From the IMG/VR virus record IMGVR_UViG_3300028920_000055, positions 26,052-90,051 of that record: a DNA stretch of 64,000 bases. One strand, 5' to 3'. Each line of letters opens with the position of its first letter. Position 1 is the first letter of the stretch. The notes under the pieces are model-generated. The model did not search any database. It saw only the letters and a program-made list of their open reading frames with translations, and was not told where the DNA came from. This document shows, one piece after another, positions 17,098 to 26,306 of the stretch. A program made the position numbers and the translations under genes. This DNA comes from a virus.

Positions 17098-18102
17098 ATG
17101 CCGAAACTCGGAACTCTGACAGATGCTATTCAGAAGGCATTGACCACAACCGCTGGTAGTGGTGGTGACTTTCTGCCAACACCACTCGCGGCCACCTACA
17201 TCGATCTTGTTCGGGATTTGACGGTTTTCCGTCAAGTGTTTCGTGTGATACCGATGCCCGGAAAGACTTTTGACTTTCCGAAAATTTTGAGTGGGCCGTC
17301 TGTGTATTACGAAAGCACAGAGCTTACTCAAGAGGCAATCGAAACCACAATGACCACAGGTACAGTCAGGCTAACGGCTCGTAAGTTCATGGCCCAATTG
17401 AAAGCGTCTGAGGAAATCTTTGAAGATTCCTCGCAAAACATGGACGCTATCATTCGGGAGCATTTTGCCCGCGCCATGGCCGAAGCTGAAGAGGAAACCT
17501 GCCTTGTTGGTGACAGAAGCCACACTGCGGCTTCTGGAACCGAAGCCGCAGCCACTGAAGCCAATTGGTACACTAAAGACCATAGGCTCGCGTGGAATGG
17601 AATCCTCACCCTCGCTGGGGACATTGTCGGAACACTTTCTGCCGGAAACCGCGCCGCCAATCGTGTTGATTCGTCTGGTGCTGGAATGTCCACTGCCCTC
17701 ATTCGTCAGCTTCTGTACAATCTCGGAAAGTATGGTCGCCGGATGAGCGATATAGTGGTCTTTTGCAACCCCTGGTCGGTTAACCAGCTGTTGGACGATT
17801 CGAAACTGGTGACTCTTGACAAGTATGGCCCGAAAGCCACCATTTTCACCGGTGAGTTTGGGAAGCTGTACGGAAAGATCACGATGATCAACAGCGATTG
17901 GTGTACTGACGGCTATGCCGTTGGTACGCACAAATCTAATGTGGTTCTTGGTGATCGCCGGAAGATCAAGCTCAAGAGCGAGGAAATGATTGAATACGAT
18001 GCAAGACGTTTCGTCATTTCCCAGCGTGCCGATATGGCATGTGAACACCAAGACGCATTGTGCCAAATCCACGACCTGGATCAGCCGAGCACATGGAGTT
18101 AA
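17098..18102 (+). CDS. major capsid protein, HK97 fold
   Basis: The 334-residue protein follows protease and scaffold and is closed by a strong terminator. Features fit the phage major capsid family: an N-terminal arm (GGDFLPTPLAATYIDLVRD), an E-loop region around 65-90, an A-domain with VFCNPWSVNQLL around 220 and a C-terminal segment with RRFVISQRADMAC. It forms the icosahedral shell. I start at 17098 (ATG after GGAGGATGTAGTC); in-frame GTG/ATG codons at 17080 and 17083 lie before or within this site. Base composition is clearly more GC-rich than the window average, as expected for a highly expressed gene. Confidence 0.92.
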   Translation: MPKLGTLTDAIQKALTTTAGSGGDFLPTPLAATYIDLVRDLTVFRQVFRVIPMPGKTFDFPKILSGPSVYYESTELTQEAIETTMTTGTVRLTARKFMAQLKASEEIFEDSSQNMDAIIREHFARAMAEAEEETCLVGDRSHTAASGTEAAATEANWYTKDHRLAWNGILTLAGDIVGTLSAGNRAANRVDSSGAGMSTALIRQLLYNLGKYGRRMSDIVVFCNPWSVNQLLDDSKLVTLDKYGPKATIFTGEFGKLYGKITMINSDWCTDGYAVGTHKSNVVLGDRRKIKLKSEEMIEYDARRFVISQRADMACEHQDALCQIHDLDQPSTWS

Positions 18103-18128
18103 TGTGCTGATGTAGTGATTCTGAAACT

Positions 18129-18162
18129 GATGGGCCTCTGTAAAGGGGCCCATCTTTCTTTT
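18129..18162 (+). terminator. rho-independent terminator after the major capsid gene
   Basis: An 11-bp stem (GATGGGCCTCT / AGGGGCCCATC, one wobble) with a GTAA tetraloop is followed by TTTCTTTT. It separates the capsid gene from the sugar cassette. Confidence 0.92.
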
Positions 18163-18179
18163 AACTGTTGAGGAAAGAC

Positions 18180-20420
18180 ATGAACAGACCAGAAGAAGGT
18201 GGTTTTATTTCGGGCAGTAAAAACATTATCAATGTAGGCCCGGAAGGAAAGAAAAAGGCGTATCCATCAGGAATCATTGATACAAAATCATTGGTGGTTC
18301 CGAACGAATCTGCTATTGATGGATCTAATATTTCTATTGGACAAGATGACACTCATTTTATGATTAAATTGTCCAAAGATTTTCTTGTGTCAGCCAGCAG
18401 AGAAGATGTTTTAAATTTAGTAAAAATGGCCTTATCCCCTATGTTTCTCTCCTTACCAAAAGATGATGCTATTCAAAAAGATATTGATGAAGAAAAGAAA
18501 AAACCAATTTCCGGCAAAGGAATTGCTATTTTTATGGACATGTTGTCACATTATACTGGCGGAAGATATAGTGTGGTACATCAAGGGGTGCTGCTCGCAG
18601 AAAATTTTGAAGTAACAATCGTAGCCAATCGAGAAATCCCATTTTTAAAAGATTTTAGGAACTATCCCGGCTATAACAATTTAAAAGTCGTAGTGGATTC
18701 TCAGTGGAGAATGAATGAACCTGAAAATCCTTATTTTCTTGTAATTGGATTGCCCGTAGACGCTGCCCAATATGCTTATGTTTATTGTCAAAAATGGAAA
18801 ATTCCTTTTTTCTGCTATATGTTTGAAAGTCCCAATTATGTATCTGAATATCGATCTGGCCCTGATTCTACAGAGGATTTTTGGGCTAATTTTAAAAAAG
18901 TGATAGAGAAAGCAGATGTTCGTCTTTCTCCCAGTGAAATAAGCAGTAAATATTTACAAGATTGGATCAAATTGTATGATAATAGCTTTCATGTCGTATA
19001 TCCTTGTATGAATACTCTCGTGGCAGATAAAGCCGCCGAAAGACCAATCAAAGAATACGATAAAGACCTTGTGTATGTTTCTCGAATGACTTCTTTTAAA
19101 AATCCATTGACTATCATTAAAGAGTTAGATCGAAGAAATTACAGCGGAACTTTACATATCATTGGAAAGATTTGGCAAGATAATGCTATTCCAGTCGATG
19201 CTTTCAAGAATGTTAAGATAAAAATACATGGTCAATTGGATGATTATGAAAAGTTTCGCATTATTGCTTCTTGCAAAGCATTGATTTTCCCAAGCAAATT
19301 CGAAGGTTTTGGTATGCCACCAATGGAGGCACTGTATTTTAATAAACCTGTAATTTGTTATCGATTGCCTGTATTGGAAGAGGTGTACGGAGACCACCTT
19401 GTTTATGTGGACGGAAATTATCGAACTTTTGTATCAAGAGTGTTCGAAGTATTAAAGAATTATCAATTATACATTCCAAATTGGAAGCCTCCATTTTCTT
19501 CTCCGGATGCTTGTAAGAGAAAATTGCTTAATATAATCCCCAAGCGAAAAATGCAAAAAGTATCTGTAGGAATTTTGGCTTTTAATTGTAATGATTATTT
19601 GCCATACGTTATAAAATCTTGTTATGACGAAGTGGATGAAATAGTCATTTGTGAAGGGCCAGTAAAAGGATTCGAATATGGTGCTACAGAAGAATATCAC
19701 AGCTCCGATGGTACTTGGGAGTGGCTCACGGATGATACTGGTCTCGGAATTGAAGATCCAAAGAATAAAGTTAGAATTATAGCAAGAAATGATAAAAGAG
19801 CTTGGTATGATAAAATAGAAATGCAGAACGCTATTGCGGAACGAGTAACAGGAGATATTTATATCAAGATGGATTCCGATGAAGTTTGGGATCCAAGAAC
19901 AATAAGGTCTGTTGTAGAATATATGATTATGAATAAAAATGTAGATATTATTCGAATGCCTTTTCTACATTTTTGGACATCTTTTGATAAAGTCGCTGTG
20001 GATGCTGGTGGTAAATGGGGAACTTGTCACCCACGAATATGGAGATGGCGCAGAAGTTTCCGACATCGTAAAACATTTAATGCTTTTCAAGATACTGCTC
20101 ACGATAATAGAATGGTAGCAGAACCATTCTTTGTTGAGCATACTTGGGAGGCTGAAGAGGGTGTAATATTTCATTTTGGTTATGCGAGAAAATTATACTA
20201 TGTGAATCAAAAATTGAGATATTATGCCGGAAGGCAAATAGAAAAAGTTGTAAAAACTGGTACATACGAGAATTGGAGAACACTTAAAGATTCTACCCAA
20301 CCTACACAAAATGTTAGAAGTTGGGCTGTCAAATTTAATAAGGAATTGTTGCCTCCAATAATGAAGGAGCATCCTTATTACGAGATAGACGACATAAGGA
20401 AACTGGAAGATGAAGGATAA
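18180..20420 (+). CDS. bifunctional glycosyltransferase, GT4 fused to GT2
   Basis: The 746-residue protein has an N-terminal region of about 110 residues of unknown function, then a GT-B (GT4-like) domain (about 115-440) with the E-x7-E signature in SKFEGFGMPPMEAL (about 372), and a GT-A (GT2-like) domain from about 459 with the metal-binding DSDE near 563. It could add two sugars in sequence to an acceptor. It opens the sugar cassette just after the capsid terminator, with a GAGGAAAG site before the ATG at 18180. The next gene overlaps by 11 bases. Donor and acceptor are unknown; virion proteins are plausible acceptors from context. Confidence 0.85.
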   Translation: MNRPEEGGFISGSKNIINVGPEGKKKAYPSGIIDTKSLVVPNESAIDGSNISIGQDDTHFMIKLSKDFLVSASREDVLNLVKMALSPMFLSLPKDDAIQKDIDEEKKKPISGKGIAIFMDMLSHYTGGRYSVVHQGVLLAENFEVTIVANREIPFLKDFRNYPGYNNLKVVVDSQWRMNEPENPYFLVIGLPVDAAQYAYVYCQKWKIPFFCYMFESPNYVSEYRSGPDSTEDFWANFKKVIEKADVRLSPSEISSKYLQDWIKLYDNSFHVVYPCMNTLVADKAAERPIKEYDKDLVYVSRMTSFKNPLTIIKELDRRNYSGTLHIIGKIWQDNAIPVDAFKNVKIKIHGQLDDYEKFRIIASCKALIFPSKFEGFGMPPMEALYFNKPVICYRLPVLEEVYGDHLVYVDGNYRTFVSRVFEVLKNYQLYIPNWKPPFSSPDACKRKLLNIIPKRKMQKVSVGILAFNCNDYLPYVIKSCYDEVDEIVICEGPVKGFEYGATEEYHSSDGTWEWLTDDTGLGIEDPKNKVRIIARNDKRAWYDKIEMQNAIAERVTGDIYIKMDSDEVWDPRTIRSVVEYMIMNKNVDIIRMPFLHFWTSFDKVAVDAGGKWGTCHPRIWRWRRSFRHRKTFNAFQDTAHDNRMVAEPFFVEHTWEAEEGVIFHFGYARKLYYVNQKLRYYAGRQIEKVVKTGTYENWRTLKDSTQPTQNVRSWAVKFNKELLPPIMKEHPYYEIDDIRKLEDEG

Positions 20421-21675
20421 GATATATTACAACGAAATGAAACCGGATGGCGACAAAAATTTTGTGGATAAAAATGCCGAACCAGTTAAAAGCAAAATTT
20501 TTGTTCAAAACGAATGGGTTGTTTCTCCATCTTCTACAAGGGATGTAATTGAAAAATTTCAATCTGTTATGATAGGAACAAAAGTAAAAAGTTTGAGACA
20601 AGTAATGGAAGAAAATGATAATCCCGATATGCCCTTTCAGGGATGGAGAGTAAATGTGGTGACTTGGGCGGATGTCGATAGCCGCACATATATGTGTTGG
20701 GGAGATTATTGGGTAAAGAAACAAATGGAAAATCATTTAAAGAAAATGGGATGTGTACTTAATGTTGGTCTTGAAGAAGCTGATGTATCGATATACCTTT
20801 TTGGATCCCCTTTTAATTACCGACCTGTTAGACCCTATCAATACAATCCTCTTTCCTACAATGTAGTTTGGTTTTATAGCCATCCTGACAAGATGAATGT
20901 CACAGAATCTGCTAAATACGATTATTTGTTTTGTCTTTCGGAGCCTTATATCGAAAAAATAAAAAAACAACACTTTAATGTACACCCTGAACCACTGCTT
21001 TCTTGTACGGATTTTAAACAGCCAGATGTAATTAAATATGGTGAACATCGAGATATTGTTATGGTCGCTAATGCTCGTGGAGCCGGTGCTCCTTATGGGC
21101 GTCAAATTGTAAAATTGTTAACTAACATTAATTTAAAAGGATTGAAAGTAAGTGTTTGGGGGCATAAATGGAATGATAGTAAGAAATATCATAAATTTCC
21201 ATCTAAATGGTATAAAGGTCAATATTGGGACTATAATCAGTTGCCGGAGCTTTATAGAGGGGCCAAAGCTGTTCTTATAGACGGTCACACTGACATGGAA
21301 CGTGAAGGCTTTGTTCCTATGAAATTGTTTGATATATTCGCTTCTGGTGGATTACCTATCATACATAAAAATCCCGGTATAAAAAAGATATTTGGTGATT
21401 ATGTTCTTCAATATCGTGACGAGGAATCTTTACATCAATGCATTACAATTCTTTCCAATAAAGAGAAGTGTTTAAGAATCATTAAAAGGGGGCAAAAGAT
21501 TGCTTTGCAACATACATTTAAAGATCGAGTAAATACTATTATGAATACAATACGAGATAATGTAGTAAAATCTGATGCTCTAAGAGGGGATTCGAGAGCA
21601 ATGATATTTAGAAGTTCGAAGACAAGTACTGTTAAAAGAACAGGCAAAATAGAATGGGTAGGAAATGTCGATTAA
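20410..21675 (+). CDS. CgeB-like GT-B glycosyltransferase
   Basis: The 421-residue protein has a C-terminal GT1/CgeB-like half with a VWGHKW motif, YRGAKAVLIDGH and MKLFDIFASGGLPI (about 300-316), features of the CgeB/glyco_trans_1_2 group. The N-terminal 75 residues are charged and unrelated to the catalytic fold. It overlaps both neighbours, so it belongs to the same translated unit. It is similar in plan to 22416-23387. Substrate unknown. Confidence 0.8.
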   Translation: MKDKIYYNEMKPDGDKNFVDKNAEPVKSKIFVQNEWVVSPSSTRDVIEKFQSVMIGTKVKSLRQVMEENDNPDMPFQGWRVNVVTWADVDSRTYMCWGDYWVKKQMENHLKKMGCVLNVGLEEADVSIYLFGSPFNYRPVRPYQYNPLSYNVVWFYSHPDKMNVTESAKYDYLFCLSEPYIEKIKKQHFNVHPEPLLSCTDFKQPDVIKYGEHRDIVMVANARGAGAPYGRQIVKLLTNINLKGLKVSVWGHKWNDSKKYHKFPSKWYKGQYWDYNQLPELYRGAKAVLIDGHTDMEREGFVPMKLFDIFASGGLPIIHKNPGIKKIFGDYVLQYRDEESLHQCITILSNKEKCLRIIKRGQKIALQHTFKDRVNTIMNTIRDNVVKSDALRGDSRAMIFRSSKTSTVKRTGKIEWVGNVD

Positions 21676-22414
21676 GCACGTAAAATATGAAGCCTTGATA
21701 ATCACTTATAACAGATTGAAATATCTAACACAATGTATCGAATCTCTTAATAAACAATCTGTTAGAGTGATGATAAATGTGTGGGATAACGGTTCCGCTG
21801 ATGGAACGAAAAAGTGGATTAAACAAAATATATCCAAATTGAATGGCGGAGATTTTTTTGATAATGGGAGAAATGTTGGAACAGCAGACGCGAGAAATAT
21901 TGGTCTTTCGAGACTTCAATCAGATATTGTATTATTAACAGACGATGATATGTGGTATCCAAGAGATTTTATGGAAGCCGCTTATGGAGTGTTCGAAGTA
22001 AAAGACGATGCAGGTGTAGTTACCGCCTACAATCCTCATACAGAGGCTCGATATAAGAAAAAATTTCTTAAAATGAGAACACACGAAGCTGATATATATA
22101 TGATTGATTTGATACAATCTTGTCCACCTGGATGTTGGGTTTGTGACAGAGAATTAATATTAAGTTGTGGAGGATTCTTTTTACCCAAAGGAAAGTTAAT
22201 GGGTTATTCTTCAAGATTTTTGGTAAGAAGCATATATGGCGAGGGAAAGAAATTTTATGGTATTTATAAATACAAAGGAAAGCCGATGAAAGTGGAGCAT
22301 ATGGATACTCTTAGCAATAAAAGATCACATTTGTTATATTATAAGGATATAGGATATGTAGATTTTAGATTGAGACAGAAGTATGGAAGTAAATACAAAA
22401 GTAGAAAGAAATGA
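21665..22414 (+). CDS. GT2 family glycosyltransferase
   Basis: The 249-residue protein has the GT-A signature: ITYNRLKYLTQCIESL at the N-terminus, INVWDNGSADGT (about 37) and the DxD motif TDDDMW (about 92). The C-terminal part includes PPGCWVCDRELIL and GGF, common in GT2 acceptor domains. It starts inside the end of the previous gene after GGTAGGAA. Closest internal relatives are 23375-24112 and 489-1241. Confidence 0.88.
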   Translation: MSIKHVKYEALIITYNRLKYLTQCIESLNKQSVRVMINVWDNGSADGTKKWIKQNISKLNGGDFFDNGRNVGTADARNIGLSRLQSDIVLLTDDDMWYPRDFMEAAYGVFEVKDDAGVVTAYNPHTEARYKKKFLKMRTHEADIYMIDLIQSCPPGCWVCDRELILSCGGFFLPKGKLMGYSSRFLVRSIYGEGKKFYGIYKYKGKPMKVEHMDTLSNKRSHLLYYKDIGYVDFRLRQKYGSKYKSRKK

Positions 22415-22415
22415 T

Positions 22416-23387
22416 ATGAGAATTTTATACGCAGGTACATTTACTGGTTTTTGGGTTTCAGATCACCATAGAGCAAATTCTTTCAAGAAGTATTTTGATA
22501 GAGTTGTTCAATTCGATTATCGCACTGTCGGCAAAGGTGATAATCTAAAGATGTGTTCTATTTTACACCAATCTATAGGAAGCCTTAATCCTCATGTTTT
22601 ATTTGTAAACAAAGGTGAACAAATTATACCGAATACTTTACATAGAATTAAATTGAATTTTCCCAATACCTTTATTGTAGCCTTTAACGGTGATCAAAGG
22701 GGAAAGGCTTCAAATATGACCGCAGCATTGGGAAGGGTTGCAGATGGTATTCTTATAAACAACCAACACGAGCCTCAATGGAAAGAATATAAAGATATGG
22801 GGGTTAGAGCGATATATGAATATCATACAGCTTCTGATCCCTCTGTGTTTAAACCAATAAGAGGAATCGATAAAAAATTCGATATAGTTTTTGTCGGTGG
22901 AAATTATGGAGATAAGTTTCCGCTAAGTAAATTTAGATTAAATTGTATAAGAGAGTTGGCTAAGGATTTTAAAGTTGCTATTTCCGGCACAACTAATTGG
23001 AGAAATGTACCTGGTATTCATTTTCTTGGCCGCAATTATGATGTAAAATTTTCAGAAATTGCTGCACAAGCTCGATGTATACTTGGAGTAAATGCTTTCG
23101 ATAATGTAAATCATTATACAAGCAATCGAACTTGGAATAGTATGGCTTGTGGAAGGCCATATGTTTGTCATTATTATCAAGGGGCTGAACATTTTTTTGA
23201 TGATAAGAAAAACATATTGTTTTTTAGGAATATAGATGATTTAAAGCAAATTGTAAGTTGGATAAAAGCGAATGAGAAGCAAGCTGACCAGATTGGAGCG
23301 GCTGGAAGAAAATTGATTCAAACCCAACATACTTACGATCATAGAACTGAACAATTATTAAGGATATATGAACAATGGAAAAAATGA
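22416..23387 (+). CDS. CgeB-like GT-B glycosyltransferase
   Basis: The 323-residue protein begins MRILYAGTFTGFW, the first strand of a GT-B fold, and carries the late motif SNRTWNSMACGRPYVC (about 233-248) with a following FRNIDDL and C-terminal helix, as in CgeB-like glycosyltransferases. I start at 22416, just after the previous stop; the frame opens at 22383 but that would overlap without benefit. It overlaps the next GT2 gene by 13 bases. Substrate unknown. Confidence 0.8.
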   Translation: MRILYAGTFTGFWVSDHHRANSFKKYFDRVVQFDYRTVGKGDNLKMCSILHQSIGSLNPHVLFVNKGEQIIPNTLHRIKLNFPNTFIVAFNGDQRGKASNMTAALGRVADGILINNQHEPQWKEYKDMGVRAIYEYHTASDPSVFKPIRGIDKKFDIVFVGGNYGDKFPLSKFRLNCIRELAKDFKVAISGTTNWRNVPGIHFLGRNYDVKFSEIAAQARCILGVNAFDNVNHYTSNRTWNSMACGRPYVCHYYQGAEHFFDDKKNILFFRNIDDLKQIVSWIKANEKQADQIGAAGRKLIQTQHTYDHRTEQLLRIYEQWKK

Positions 23388-24112
23388 TTGACTTTTTTGT
23401 ACTTACTTATAATCGATTAAAATATCTTAACCAGTGTGTTCGATCTGTAGTAGATCAAACAGTTGATATTAGGATTAATGTGTGGAATAATGGGTCTACA
23501 GATGAAACTACCGAATGGTTAATTAACCATTCGGAATTGCTAAATAGGGGACTACTTTTCAACAGTCCCGTTAATTTGGGAGTTGCAGATGCTCGTAATG
23601 TCATGATCGATTTAATAGATGCTAATTGGATATTTATTAGTGATGATGATATGTGGTATGATACTAATTGTATGAAGTATAATTGGGAAATGTTACAAGC
23701 CTATGAAAATAAGTTTGGAAAATCTAAAATTGGTTTTGTTGGCTTGAACATGCCTTGGAGAAGAAGTAAATATGATGATGAAATATTTATTAAAAAAGTA
23801 AATGTTGATAAATTCGAAATACACGAAGTTAGAACAACTCCACCCAATGCTTGGCTTATTAATAAAAAGGCTCTTTTTAAAATGGGCGGGTTTAAATTGC
23901 CGCCAAATCGATTGATGGGATATACAGCTTTTCATTTGCCAAATCAGTTAAGACAAAATGGTTACAAGGTGATTAGACTCGATAAAGTGAATGGAAAATT
24001 ATACAACGGTTGCGAACATACTGATAATATAGGTCACGAAAAAGGATTTAGAGATCATTACGAGGAATACAATGAGTGGAGATCCAAAGAAAAAAGATTG
24101 CCCACTGCCTGA
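23375..24112 (+). CDS. GT2 family glycosyltransferase
   Basis: The 245-residue protein has VLTYNRLKYLNQCVRSV, NVWNNGSTDET (about 38) and ISDDDMW (about 88-94), diagnostic for the GT-A/GT2 fold. It is very similar in these motifs to 21665-22414, which suggests gene duplication within the cassette. An alternative start is the ATG at 23384. It overlaps the next gene by 41 bases. Confidence 0.87.
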   Translation: MEKMIDFFVLTYNRLKYLNQCVRSVVDQTVDIRINVWNNGSTDETTEWLINHSELLNRGLLFNSPVNLGVADARNVMIDLIDANWIFISDDDMWYDTNCMKYNWEMLQAYENKFGKSKIGFVGLNMPWRRSKYDDEIFIKKVNVDKFEIHEVRTTPPNAWLINKKALFKMGGFKLPPNRLMGYTAFHLPNQLRQNGYKVIRLDKVNGKLYNGCEHTDNIGHEKGFRDHYEEYNEWRSKEKRLPTA

Positions 24113-24791
24113 TGCTGTAGAGTTAAAAAATCTTGCAAAAAGGTATAAAACAGATAAAGTCAGGCATGGATTTATACCAATTTATTCCAGTTATTTAAAG
24201 TCATTCCGTCAAAAGGCTAAATTTGTAATTGAAATTGGAATAAAATATGGTGCCTCTTTAAAGATGTGGCACGATTATTTCCCTAAAGCCACTATCGTAG
24301 GCATTGATAATATGGTAAAACACGATCCATCTATTTGGGCTAAATCAGAATTTGAATCAAGAGTGATTGTTTGGAAAGCAGATCAATCAAATCCAAAAGA
24401 CTTGAGCCGGTTTATTTATCAATCTCAAGGGATGATGGGAAAGGTTGATCTGATTGTTGATGATGGTAGCCACAAGATGTACGATCAACAGCTAACGCTG
24501 GCTAAATTGTTTGTAATGCTAAGGCCAGGCGGAATATATGTAATAGAGGATTTGGATACATCTTTGGCAGGTGGTCCAAAAAATAAATTTGGGATAATAA
24601 AAGATGACCAAGATACCACATTACGTGTACTTGAAAGGGCCAGAATTAAAAAGAAGATACAAGTTACATCTCGTCACTTGGCTAATTTGGAAGTTAATAG
24701 GATTTATCTTTGTAAGCATATTGCTGGTATTGACATTTATCGCTTACATGATTGCAGGAATATTATTGCTTTTATTAGGAAAATCAAATGA
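24072..24791 (+). CDS. SAM-dependent methyltransferase (class I)
   Basis: The 239-residue protein has the SAM-binding motif VIEIGIKYGAS (about 51-61), an acidic residue in IVGIDN (about 76), and DLIVDDGSHKMYDQQ (about 126-140) followed by LRPGGIYVIEDLD. This arrangement matches sugar and antibiotic O-methyltransferases of the macrocin/cephalosporin hydroxylase-like group. In this cassette it probably methylates a sugar. The start follows CGAGGAATACA inside the previous gene. Confidence 0.83.
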   Translation: MSGDPKKKDCPLPDAVELKNLAKRYKTDKVRHGFIPIYSSYLKSFRQKAKFVIEIGIKYGASLKMWHDYFPKATIVGIDNMVKHDPSIWAKSEFESRVIVWKADQSNPKDLSRFIYQSQGMMGKVDLIVDDGSHKMYDQQLTLAKLFVMLRPGGIYVIEDLDTSLAGGPKNKFGIIKDDQDTTLRVLERARIKKKIQVTSRHLANLEVNRIYLCKHIAGIDIYRLHDCRNIIAFIRKIK

Positions 24792-25513
24792 ATCTTGAAG
24801 AAATTACAACAGCCGTTATTACCTATAACAGACCACTTTGTGTAGGCAATTTTTTAAAATCCGCTCGCAAGCATCTTGACGATATGCCAGTGTTGGTAAT
24901 AGATGGTTCGAGCGAGATAGGTGATGGATGTATTACTTTCGATTCCGCAATATTTACACATAATAGACCATTATCAATCAATCTCAATAACGCTATCTTG
25001 TTCTCTCGAACAAGATATGTAATGATTTGCAATGACGATATTTATTTCAAAGATGGAATCATGCCTTTTTTGTTTAAGTTAAACGGGGCAGGATTGCATA
25101 TCTTGAGCAATTGGAGCTGTTTTGTAATAGATAAAGCAATTATTCCTACAGTTGGTTGGTTTGATCCAAGATTAGAGTCAGCAGGATACGATGGGAAAGA
25201 TTACGGTTCCAGAATGAAAATCTGTGGAATCGAAATGAAAAGGTATGATTGTAGAGAGTTTATACATCACGATCAGTATACAAGAAGGAAACATTATAAA
25301 TCAGTAAGATGGAATTATCGTCAATCTTTTGATTTTTTTAGAAAAAAGTGGGATGTAGTAAATAGTAAAACTACTGTGAATAGTAAAACTACTGTGAATT
25401 TAAAAAAGTTAAGTGGTGCTAAGTTGAAGCAGATGAAGAAAATGGATGATCCTGATTGGTATCCTTATTATACAGAATTATACAGGAAAGGTATCTGGTC
25501 AGATGAAATCTAA
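24788..25513 (+). CDS. GT2-like glycosyltransferase
   Basis: The 241-residue protein starts with a GT-A-like segment (AVITYNRPLCVGNFLKS) and carries ICNDDIYF (about 80-87) as the DxD-like motif. It is more diverged than the other GT2 proteins here: the first loop is shortened (VIDGSSEIGDG). Residues about 191-204 contain an exact six-codon tandem duplication (25361-25396) in a basic linker. ATGA coupling joins it to the methyltransferase before it. Confidence 0.75.
   Translation: MNLEEITTAVITYNRPLCVGNFLKSARKHLDDMPVLVIDGSSEIGDGCITFDSAIFTHNRPLSINLNNAILFSRTRYVMICNDDIYFKDGIMPFLFKLNGAGLHILSNWSCFVIDKAIIPTVGWFDPRLESAGYDGKDYGSRMKICGIEMKRYDCREFIHHDQYTRRKHYKSVRWNYRQSFDFFRKKWDVVNSKTTVNSKTTVNLKKLSGAKLKQMKKMDDPDWYPYYTELYRKGIWSDEI
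25361..25396 (+). repeat. 18-bp perfect tandem duplication inside a GT2 gene
   Basis: AATAGTAAAACTACTGTG occurs twice head to tail, in frame, giving NSKTTVNSKTTV. The exact identity suggests a recent slippage event. Confidence 0.9.
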
Positions 25514-26306
25514 TGCAGAACTTACAGTTGCACTGGCCTTGTTCAAGGGAAAAGAGATTTCCTGGCTTGGTATGGAATCTTTATGTAATCAAGTTACAAT
25601 TCCTGCTTCTTGGGAATTGCTGATAGCAGAAGAACAGTGCTCTGGAAGAACAGGAGCTGATGAAATCTTAAAATATCACAAGCGATTAAGGGAAATTGGT
25701 TGTGAAAGAATTGAATATTATCCCCTTACGAAAACTATGGGATTGGTAAATAAGTTTGTATTTTTAGCCAGTAACGCTGCAGAGACTTCAAAAATGTTTT
25801 TACTTTGGGCACAGGATGATTATTATGTGTCTACAAGGATAAGAGAAACTTATGATGCTATGATGTCTTATCCTTATCATATGTATACAAGAGATAACAA
25901 TTTCGATTATAGTTTTGCAACAGGAAATTTAACTTACAGACATTATAACAATAGGATTTTCAGACCTTACATTGAATTGGCTTATCGTCCACACGCTTTA
26001 AAAAGAATTATTTTAACAGGCGATGCAAGGCGGAGAAGTCATTCAGATATGACTCTGTTTAAATTGTATCAAGAAGTCGTCAAGAAGAAAAAGATTACAA
26101 GATTTATAAACACATTGCCCAATAATTCTGTTTATACTACAGGATTTAATTATTATAACAAGCCAAGAATTAAAAAATTGAAGCCAAGTAAAATGTTTCA
26201 ATATACAGAAGCTATATTGGAAGATGTTGTACCTGTAGATATAGCTATGAGACTTAGAGAATTAAAAAAGGTGTATGATGAAAGAACGCAAAAATATCAA
26301 CACTGA
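25503..26306 (+). CDS. probable GT-A fold glycosyltransferase
   Basis: The 267-residue protein begins with LTVALALFKGKEISWLGMES and has LLWAQDDYYVS (about 99-109), which suits the nucleotide-sugar metal site of a GT2-like enzyme. Overall similarity to the other GT2 proteins is weak, so this is a lower-confidence family call. I start at 25503, overlapping the previous stop by 11 bases; the frame is open to 25446. The next gene overlaps its end by 32 bases. Confidence 0.65.
   Translation: MKSNAELTVALALFKGKEISWLGMESLCNQVTIPASWELLIAEEQCSGRTGADEILKYHKRLREIGCERIEYYPLTKTMGLVNKFVFLASNAAETSKMFLLWAQDDYYVSTRIRETYDAMMSYPYHMYTRDNNFDYSFATGNLTYRHYNNRIFRPYIELAYRPHALKRIILTGDARRRSHSDMTLFKLYQEVVKKKKITRFINTLPNNSVYTTGFNYYNKPRIKKLKPSKMFQYTEAILEDVVPVDIAMRLRELKKVYDERTQKYQH

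Noticed and set aside
16222-17331. Long antisense open frame of 369 codons opposite the scaffold and capsid genes
   Set aside because: It exists because the Asp/Glu and Lys codons of the scaffold gene read as Leu/Ile/Ser-rich sequence on the other strand; no SD, no domain, and all real genes are on the + strand.
17371-18153. Antisense 260-codon frame across the capsid gene
   Set aside because: Shadow of a GC-richer gene; the capsid reading is well supported.
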